From assembly GCF_041477585.1 (NCBI RefSeq), contig NZ_JBGNYA010000001.1, forward strand, positions 1,054,001-1,118,000: a stretch of DNA of 64,000 bases, written 5' to 3'. Origin of the DNA: Halobellus sp. MBLA0158 (lineage in GTDB: Archaea; Halobacteriota; Halobacteria; Halobacteriales; Haloferacaceae). Position numbers and translations under genes: made by a program. Shown piece by piece: positions 58,499-64,000 of the stretch. Position 1 is the stretch's first letter. Each line of letters begins with the position of its first letter. The notes beneath the pieces were generated by a model. The model was not told the DNA's origin, made no database searches, and saw only the letters and a list, made by a program, of their open reading frames with translations.

Positions 58499-59059
58499 AT
58501 GACTGACGGCAACGCGGAGATGTCCCGTCGCGCCTTCCTCACGACGGCGGCCGGTACCGCCGCGACAGCCGGCGCCGCGGGGACCGCGGCGGCACAGGAG
58601 AGCGGCGGCGGTGGGGGCAGCACGACCACCGTGACGGTCGGGCCGGGAGGCGATCTCGTGTACGAGCCCGGGACGAACGAGCCGCTCCAGATCACGCCGG
58701 GGACGACGGTGGAGTTCGTCTGGGACTCGGACAACCACAACATCGTCGTCGACAGCCAGCCCGACGGCGCGAACTGGCAGGGCCACGAGACGATCGAGAA
58801 TACCGGATTCACCTACACGCACACCTTCGAGACGCTCGGCACCTACGAGTACTACTGCGCGCCGCACCAGAGCGCGGGGATGGTCGCCACCATCGAGGTC
58901 GTCGAGTCGATCTCGACGCCCGCGCCGTCGAACGTCCCCGAAGTGCCCGACTCCGCGAAGACCCTCGGCGTCGCGACGACGTTCGCGATGGTCGCCACGC
59001 TGGGGCTCGCGTTCTTCTTCCTCAAGTACGGCGGCGACTACGAACTCGACGAGGAGTAG
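58499..59059 (+). CDS. Halocyanin-type blue copper protein, second copy
   Basis: A 186-residue protein. The Tat signal SRRAFLTTAAG has cleavage near residue 32 (AAA-QES). A short Gly-rich linker is followed by a plastocyanin domain at about 43-136 with ligands His80, Cys120, His123 and Met128, and a C-terminal membrane helix at about 155-176. It is nearly identical to the halocyanin at 46347 in the copper domain but lacks the Thr-Gly linker. It is convergent with the next membrane-protein gene, overlapping by 22 bases. Confidence 0.93.
   Translation: MTDGNAEMSRRAFLTTAAGTAATAGAAGTAAAQESGGGGGSTTTVTVGPGGDLVYEPGTNEPLQITPGTTVEFVWDSDNHNIVVDSQPDGANWQGHETIENTGFTYTHTFETLGTYEYYCAPHQSAGMVATIEVVESISTPAPSNVPEVPDSAKTLGVATTFAMVATLGLAFFFLKYGGDYELDEE
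58808..58886. repeat. 79-bp block identical to first halocyanin gene
   Basis: Identical to 46734-46812. The flanking coding DNA is also highly similar, so the identity reflects recent duplication or gene conversion rather than protein constraint alone. Confidence 0.85.
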
Positions 59060-59580
59060 TCGTCCGGTCCCGGGCCGCCAGCGGCCGGGACGATCCGCTC
59101 GCTCGCCCGCGCGACCGCGACGTTGCAGCCGGCGGCAATCGCGCCGACCACCGCGCCGACGACGGCGGCGACCACCGAGCCGACGACGCCGACGATCGCG
59201 ACCGTGATCAGGAACTCCGGATCCCGAAGCGCGGCGACCGCGCCGGCGACGAGCGCGCTCCCCGCCACGAGTCCGACGCCGACGCCCGCGCCCCCGATGC
59301 CGCCTCGCCGGAGGAGCGCCCGACGGGAGCCGTCGCGGTCCCGGAGGCTCCGCTCGGCCAGGACCCACCGGACCGCGGCGACGACGAGCGCCCACAGATA
59401 GCCGAACGCGGCCAGTCCGGGGACGGTGCCGGCCCCCGCGAGCGCGCCGGCCAGCCCGCCGGAGAGGTGTGCGGCCAGGACGACGACGAGCGAGAGCGCC
59501 GCCAAATCGAAGGTCGCCACGGTCCACGCCTCGAACCGACTGGCGCCGTCGGCCCCGGCCCGCTCGTCCCGGTCACCCAT
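59038..59580 (-). CDS. Hypothetical multi-helix membrane protein
   Basis: A 180-residue protein with about four hydrophobic segments: DLAALSLVVVLAAHLSGG, AAFGYLWALVVAAVRWVL, VGLVAGSALVAGAVAAL and a long VAIVGVVGSVVAAVVGAVVG. It has no cysteines or motif. The C-terminal SSSSS comes from DNA antisense to the halocyanin 2 acidic tail, so the last few residues are unconstrained. It overlaps the CopD-like gene by 8 bases upstream and is probably co-transcribed with it. Function unknown. Confidence 0.62.
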   Translation of the reverse strand: MGDRDERAGADGASRFEAWTVATFDLAALSLVVVLAAHLSGGLAGALAGAGTVPGLAAFGYLWALVVAAVRWVLAERSLRDRDGSRRALLRRGGIGGAGVGVGLVAGSALVAGAVAALRDPEFLITVAIVGVVGSVVAAVVGAVVGAIAAGCNVAVARASERIVPAAGGPGPDDYSSSSS

Positions 59581-60004
59581 GGGCGAGCACCTCCGCGAGT
59601 GCGACCGTAAGCCCGAGGCCCCAGCCGGTGACGGCGTACAGGGCGCGGAGCCGATCGCGGGCGGGCGAGGCGAGCCCCGAGGGGGCCGCTTCGAGCCGTT
59701 CCACCGCGAGGGAGCGAACCGCGGAGACGACGACGAGGCCAGTCACGACCGCGAGCTTGACGGTCAGGACCGTCCCCCATCGGGTCTCGGGCCCCGGCGG
59801 CCCGAGCGCGCCGAGGTTGCCGACGCCGGTGGCGATCATCACGCCGAGGGCGCCCCAGAAGAGCCGTTCGTACCGACGGAGCGCCGGCAGGGGGTCGGCG
59901 TCGTCGCCGCGGAGCAGCAGCCACGCGACGCCGACGCCCCCGAGCAGGGCGGCCATCCCGAGGACGTGCGCGAGTCGGACGAGGAGGTGGAGGGCACTCG
60001 CCAT
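59573..60004 (-). CDS. CopD-like copper/heme membrane protein
   Basis: A 143-residue four-helix protein. LLVRLAHVLGMAALLGGVGVAWLL, FWGALGVMIATGVGNLG and VLTVKLAVVTGLVVVSAV resemble the CopD family, whose histidines may bind copper or heme. It lies next to the second halocyanin gene, so a role in copper supply to blue copper proteins fits. It is coupled to the downstream membrane-protein gene by an 8-base overlap. The family match is moderate. Confidence 0.72.
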   Translation of the reverse strand: MASALHLLVRLAHVLGMAALLGGVGVAWLLLRGDDADPLPALRRYERLFWGALGVMIATGVGNLGALGPPGPETRWGTVLTVKLAVVTGLVVVSAVRSLAVERLEAAPSGLASPARDRLRALYAVTGWGLGLTVALAEVLAHG

Positions 60005-60102
60005 ACCCCGCCGTACACCGACGGGGACCGTAACTCCCCGGGACGGTCACGCCATCGGACTTCCGTCCCTTCGTCTCGGAACTTTCAGAAGTCTCAGAAG
60101 TC

Positions 60103-61161
60103 TCAGAAGAACCCGTAGTCGTCGATCTCGTCCTCGTAGACGCTCTCGTAGCCGTCCAGCACGGTCTCGTGGTCGTACCGCGCGAACGCCTCGTTCACCG
60201 TCCGGCGGTCCTGCCCGGCGGCGGCGACGACCTCGTCGGCCAGCTCCTGGGGGCTCGTCACGAGCGCGCCCCGCTCGCGGCTCTCGACCAGTTCGTGGGC
60301 GCTTGAGCGCGCCTGGTACTCGACGATGCCGACACAGCCGCAGGCGAGACCCCAGAGCAGTCCCCTGGGGAACGGATCGACGGTCGCGGTCTGGGCGAAG
60401 ACGTGCGCGCCCTTGAGGATCGGGACGAACTCCTCGGGGTCGAGCGCGCCCAGGAAGGAGACGCGGTCGTCGATCCGGAGTTCCGCGGCGGTCTCCTCGG
60501 CGGTCCCGCGCTCGGGGCCGTCGCCGACGACGACCGCGCGCCAGTCGCGGTCCCTGAGCTCTGCGAGCGCCAGCAGGAACGACTCGACGTTCGCGTGCTC
60601 GTCGAGGCGGCGCGCGTACACGAGGTCCGCGCGCGTGTCGACCTCGGCGTCGCGGACGAGGTCGAAGTCGATCGACTCGGGCACGATCTCCACCTCGTCG
60701 GCGGTCGCGCCGTACTCGCGGACGTCCGTCTTCACGAGCCGGGAGGGCGCCAGTACCCGACTGGCGCTCTTCACCGCGCGCCGGCACATCCGCTCTGTGT
60801 CGTCGTCGCGTCGCGCCCACCAGTCGACGACGACCGGGACGCGGAGGACGCGCGCGGCCGTCCGCGCGGCGGCGACCTGCGAGGGCGGGCTGTTGGCAGC
60901 GTGGATCACGTCCGGGTCGGCCCGCCGGAGGGCGAACGGCAGTTTCGACGCGAACGCCCGCGCGGAGGGGGTCTCCGTGACCGCGACGTACTGGACGTCG
61001 TGCTGTTCGAAGGCGTCGAGCGGTCCCTCCCACCACTGGGCACAGAGGAAGACGACGTCGTGGCCGCGCGCCGCGAGGCGCTCTGCGACCCGCCGCGCCC
61101 GCCGCGTCGCGCCGTCCGAGCGGCGTTGATCGGGATACAGCGAGACGAACGCGACGCGCAT
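60103..61161 (-). CDS. GT4-like glycosyltransferase, variant active site
   Basis: A 352-residue GT-B protein. MRVAFVSLYPDQRRSDGATRRARR opens the acceptor domain; the donor domain has PSRLVKTDVREYG, VPESIDFDLV and VVGDGPERG. In the region of the EX7E motif it reads DPFPRGLLWGLACG, so the second Glu is Gly and the first is Asp. Catalysis by the usual retaining mechanism is therefore uncertain. It may be a divergent enzyme or a binding partner. The start was set where the codon pattern becomes typical. Confidence 0.78.
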   Translation of the reverse strand: MRVAFVSLYPDQRRSDGATRRARRVAERLAARGHDVVFLCAQWWEGPLDAFEQHDVQYVAVTETPSARAFASKLPFALRRADPDVIHAANSPPSQVAAARTAARVLRVPVVVDWWARRDDDTERMCRRAVKSASRVLAPSRLVKTDVREYGATADEVEIVPESIDFDLVRDAEVDTRADLVYARRLDEHANVESFLLALAELRDRDWRAVVVGDGPERGTAEETAAELRIDDRVSFLGALDPEEFVPILKGAHVFAQTATVDPFPRGLLWGLACGCVGIVEYQARSSAHELVESRERGALVTSPQELADEVVAAAGQDRRTVNEAFARYDHETVLDGYESVYEDEIDDYGFF

Positions 61162-61258
61162 ACCCGAGGGTTTCGTCCGGGCGATAAAAATCCTCGACAT
61201 TCGGTCGGTCCGTCGCGCGCTAGCCACCGTCGCCGCCGTGCGCCAGCGGACTGGACGC

Positions 61259-61756
61259 TCACTCGTCCATATAGATCGGCGCGGGCTCTTCGCCCGGTCC
61301 CGGCGGGGCGATGTCGGTCCGCTCGACGACGTTGCGGACGACCGAGTCGTCGAGGTCGTCGGCGTCGGGGTAGTTCACTTCGATCATATTGCCTGCGGGG
61401 TCGCGGATGTAGAACTGGACCGCGCCGGAGGGGACGACGTAGACCGGCGGCTCGCCGTCGACGAACCCCCGGTCGATCTGCGGCAGGGGCTCGACCGCGG
61501 CGCGGCCGTGGTCGCGGACGGCCCGGTAGACGGCCTCGAAGTCGTCGACGTGGAGGGCGTGGTGATTGAACGCCGGGGGCTCGGCGTCGCTCTCGACGAT
61601 GTGGAGCTGGAGGTCGCCGACCGCGAACCACTGCACCCGCTCTTCGAAATCAGGCGTCGGGATGCGTTCCAGGCCGAAGACCGACTCGTAGAACTCGACT
61701 GACTCTTCGAGGTCGTCCGCGACGATGCTGACGTGCGTGTAGCGTGCTTCGACCAC
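61259..61756 (-). CDS. VOC-superfamily (glyoxalase/dioxygenase) protein
   Basis: A 165-residue protein with two beta-alpha-beta-beta-beta modules. THVSIVADDLEESVEFY, FNHHALHVDDFEAVYRAV and FYIRDPAGNMIEVNYPD carry possible metal ligands His8, His near 66 and Glu near 125. Members include glyoxalases, dioxygenases and resistance proteins; the substrate cannot be read off. It is preceded by the DUF420 gene on the same strand, 88 bases away. It is cytosolic. Confidence 0.85.
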   Translation of the reverse strand: MVEARYTHVSIVADDLEESVEFYESVFGLERIPTPDFEERVQWFAVGDLQLHIVESDAEPPAFNHHALHVDDFEAVYRAVRDHGRAAVEPLPQIDRGFVDGEPPVYVVPSGAVQFYIRDPAGNMIEVNYPDADDLDDSVVRNVVERTDIAPPGPGEEPAPIYMDE

Positions 61757-61843
61757 GGTGGGGGAGAGACGACAGGGGGGACCAAAACGGTTCGGTCGGT
61801 GTCGGAGGCGGGGGACCGGCTGTGGGGATCCGGCCCGCGTCGA

Positions 61844-62467
61844 TCAGCCCACCAGGAGCACGGCCGCGGCGGCGGACTCGACGTACTCCCAGGAGAACGC
61901 GTGGTTCAGGAGGAGGTACGTGACGACGCCGAGCGAGAGCGACAGGAGCCACGCGCCGGCGGCGATGCGTCCGACGCGGCGGTGCGGCGTCTCCGCGCGG
62001 AGCTCTTCGGGGGTGTGGGTCGCCCCGAGCACGATGGCGTACAGCACCACCGGCACCGAGATGATCGAGAGGACGATGTGGATCGCGAGCATCGCCAGAT
62101 ACGGGTAGTAGACGAAGGCCGGGCCGACGAACTCCTTGGTCCCGCCGCCGCCGATCTTGGTGAGGTACAGCACCAGGAAGACGAGGATCAGGACGAACGA
62201 CGTCACCATCGCGGCCGCGTGTTTTTGCACCTCGTTCCGACGGATCCACCGCCACCCCGCGGCGATCACGAGGACGTTCACGGCGTTGACGAGGGCGATC
62301 GCGTCCGAGAGCGTGTTCACCGCCGAGAGCGACAGGTCGGGGAAGACGCTCTGGGGGACGGCCCCGAGGAACGTCCCGACGACGGCGGCGTATCCGACGA
62401 TCGAGAGGACGACCGTGACCGCCAGCGGGTGCCGCTTGACCGCGTTGTCGGCGCTCGCAGTTGCCAT
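61844..62467 (-). CDS. DUF420 membrane protein
   Basis: A 207-residue protein with six membrane helices. HKHAA-like EVQKHAAAMVTSFVLILVFLV, LAMLAIHIVLSIISVPVVLYA and RRVGRIAAGAWLLSLSLGVVTYL carry conserved histidines. DUF420 proteins are often encoded near cytochrome oxidase and copper genes, where they may aid heme-copper assembly. Its location near the CopD-like and halocyanin genes fits. The start MATASADNAV is taken as the first credible Met. Confidence 0.88.
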   Translation of the reverse strand: MATASADNAVKRHPLAVTVVLSIVGYAAVVGTFLGAVPQSVFPDLSLSAVNTLSDAIALVNAVNVLVIAAGWRWIRRNEVQKHAAAMVTSFVLILVFLVLYLTKIGGGGTKEFVGPAFVYYPYLAMLAIHIVLSIISVPVVLYAIVLGATHTPEELRAETPHRRVGRIAAGAWLLSLSLGVVTYLLLNHAFSWEYVESAAAAVLLVG

Positions 62468-62603
62468 ACTGGAACGTCCGGACTCGGCACTATTCCGTCT
62501 TCGGATCCGACTCTGACTGGGGAGTGGTTTCTGAGACAGACAGCGCCGACAAGACCTCGCAACCATCACGGGCTGTGGAGGTCCGGCCGCTGTCGTTCCC
62601 GCC

Positions 62604-63650
62604 TCAGATCACGCCGGTGAACGCCGCGGCCTCGCGCGCGGCGGCGTCGCTGACGCCGTCGCCGAGGATCGTGTACCGGTCGCGGATCGTGTGCGCGGTC
62701 GTCACCGCCTCCAGGAAGGTCTCGTCGTCGATGCCGAGTTCGGCGGCCGTCGTCGGCGCGCCGACGTCCTTCAGGGCGTCGCGGATGTCGGCCCACTCCC
62801 CGCGCTCGCCGGAGTGGAGGTACTCGGTCACGACGGCGGCGACGCCGACCTGGTGGCCGTGGAGCGCGCGCCCCGGGACCAGGCGGTCGAGCTGGTGGGA
62901 GATCAGGTGCTCGGCGCCCGAGGCGGGTCGCGAAGAGCCCGCGATCGACATCGCGACGCCCGAGGAGACGAGCGCCTTCGCGACGAGCCACGCCGACTCC
63001 TCGAACTCGGGCTTGATCGCGTCGGAGGACTCGACGAGCATCTCCGCGGTCATCTGCGAGAGTGCGCCGGCGTACTCGCTGTACTCGACGTTCTTGAGCC
63101 GGTGGGCGAGCTGCCAGTCCTTTACCGCAGTATAGTTCGAGATGATGTCCGCACAGCCCGCGGTGGTGAGGTCCCAGGGCGCCTCCGCGAGGATCTCGGT
63201 GTCGGCGACGACCGCGAGCGGCGGGTCCGCGGCGACCGAGTGCCGGGTGTCGCCCTCCGGGATCGACGACCGCCCCGAGACGATGCCGTCGTGGCTGGCG
63301 GCGGTCGGCACGGAGACGAAGCCGCAGCCCAGCCGGTCGGAGGCCATCTTCGCCGTGTCGATCGGCTTGCCGCCGCCGAGCCCGACGAGGTAGCCCGCGT
63401 CTTCGGCCTCCGCGACGTCGATGACGCGCTCGACGGCGTCGAAGCTCGCCTGGTCGACGGTGACCGTCGCGGAGTCGTCGAACTGGGCCCGGACCCGGTC
63501 GCCGGCCAGCTCGTTCGGCGTCGGGCTCGTCACGACGAGCGGCCGACCCGAGAGATACAGCTCCGCCAGCGCAGCCGAGAGGTCGTCGAGGACGCCGTGT
63601 CCGACGAGCACGTTCCGCGGGAGCTTGATCCACGTCGTCTTCTCGAACAT
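62604..63650 (-). CDS. egsA: Glycerol-1-phosphate dehydrogenase
   Basis: A 348-residue enzyme. NAD(P) binding is by GLGGGKPIDTAK, and the metal-site blocks are TAASHDGIVSGRSS, AEHLISHQLDRL and LHGHQVG (Asp and two His for Zn). It reduces dihydroxyacetone phosphate to sn-glycerol-1-phosphate, the backbone of archaeal ether lipids. With the glycosyltransferases in this window it belongs to membrane lipid building. It is separated by 92 bases from the gene upstream. Confidence 0.94.
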   Translation of the reverse strand: MFEKTTWIKLPRNVLVGHGVLDDLSAALAELYLSGRPLVVTSPTPNELAGDRVRAQFDDSATVTVDQASFDAVERVIDVAEAEDAGYLVGLGGGKPIDTAKMASDRLGCGFVSVPTAASHDGIVSGRSSIPEGDTRHSVAADPPLAVVADTEILAEAPWDLTTAGCADIISNYTAVKDWQLAHRLKNVEYSEYAGALSQMTAEMLVESSDAIKPEFEESAWLVAKALVSSGVAMSIAGSSRPASGAEHLISHQLDRLVPGRALHGHQVGVAAVVTEYLHSGERGEWADIRDALKDVGAPTTAAELGIDDETFLEAVTTAHTIRDRYTILGDGVSDAAAREAAAFTGVI

Positions 63651-63742
63651 AGCTCACGTATTCTGCGGCGCGGCTTAGAAGATACTGGTCCGCGCTCGAA
63701 ATTCATCCGCCGCTCAGTGAATCTCCGAGCGCCGGCGGCCGA

Positions 63743-64000
63743 TCAGAGGAACGTCCCGGCGCTCTCGGCTAAGAACAGCAGGCCGAATCCGGCGAGGACG
63801 ACCGCGCTCAGCCCCGCGACGATCGGCGCGAACGCCTCAACGCGCCGCTCGGCGCCGACGAGCGCCGCCGGGAAGCCGGTGATCCAGAGGACGATCCCGC
63901 CGAAGAAGCCCGCGATGAGCGCGGGCGAGCCCGTACTGACCACGAGAGTCCCCGCCAGCGCGTCCCCGACGTAGGGGGTCTGCGCCAGCACGTCGACCGT
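63743..64000 (-). CDS. Membrane protein, partial
   Basis: The frame is open to the window edge. The visible C-terminal ~85 residues have two or three hydrophobic helices (LIAGFFGGIVLWITGFPAALVG, IVAGLSAVVLAGFGLLFLA) and a short loop ERRVEAF between them. An in-frame Met lies at 63991, but the gene may start beyond the window. It is not recognised. Confidence 0.5.
   Translation of the reverse strand, partial: TVDVLAQTPYVGDALAGTLVVSTGSPALIAGFFGGIVLWITGFPAALVGAERRVEAFAPIVAGLSAVVLAGFGLLFLAESAGTFL

Noticed and set aside
1-64000. Insertion sequences, integrases or toxin-antitoxin pairs
   Set aside because: No transposase, integrase or toxin-like protein was recognised in any frame.

Overview
The window is a piece of a haloarchaeal chromosome (class Halobacteria). 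The evidence is very high GC, strongly acidic proteins, TATA-type promoters about 30 bases before leaderless start codons, Tat signal peptides and blue copper halocyanins. Archaeal marker genes are also present: RNase P protein Rpp21, PAN, CetZ, family-B polymerase, glycerol-1-phosphate dehydrogenase and Mre11/Rad50. The order suf - polB - pan - mre11/rad50 - nth - halocyanin/cytochrome b resembles, from memory, the Haloferax volcanii chromosome, so a member of the Haloferacales is likely; the genus cannot be fixed. DUF numbers below are recalled from memory and were not searched.

Layout. 0-9.7 kb: housekeeping and envelope genes (thiI end, a PRC-barrel protein, two glycosyltransferases, rnp4, YhbY, MscS, HD hydrolase, peroxiredoxin, tatA). 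It includes tRNA-Arg(CCT), whose 3' end is duplicated downstream, and a UlaG-like hydrolase. 9.7-17.5 kb: an AT-rich gap with a micro-ORF, a CPBP-type membrane protein, DUF5789 and DUF7139 proteins, a Mut7-C protein, PolX, a phosphodiesterase-like protein and CetZ. 17.6-27.4 kb: an eight-gene cluster with a secretion/pilus ATPase, a TadC-like platform protein and six haloarchaea-specific membrane or coiled-coil proteins, driven by three promoters of identical geometry. I regard this as the least described system in the window. 27.4-36.6 kb: sufCBD, intein-free polB, three small haloarchaeal genes and the proteasome ATPase. 36.6-44.7 kb: an alpha/beta hydrolase with a flavin oxidoreductase, a winged-helix regulator, then mre11-rad50-nth.

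44.7-50.5 kb holds a respiratory cluster: a membrane-anchored halocyanin, a split cytochrome b (b6-like plus subunit-IV-like with a PDWY quinone-site motif) and several small membrane proteins, with no Rieske protein visible. 50.5-64 kb: an NAD-kinase-like protein with a degraded GGDG motif, an alpha/beta hydrolase, MeaB with the B12 subunit of methylmalonyl-CoA mutase, a GAF/PAS protein, an S9 peptidase and an MTH865-like protein. It continues with a flavin-binding protein, a second halocyanin almost identical to the first, CopD-like and DUF420 membrane proteins, a third glycosyltransferase, a VOC protein, glycerol-1-phosphate dehydrogenase (archaeal lipid backbone) and a membrane protein cut by the window end.

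No transposase, integrase, rRNA operon or CRISPR array was seen. The one trace of mobility is the duplicated tRNA end near 8.5-8.8 kb.
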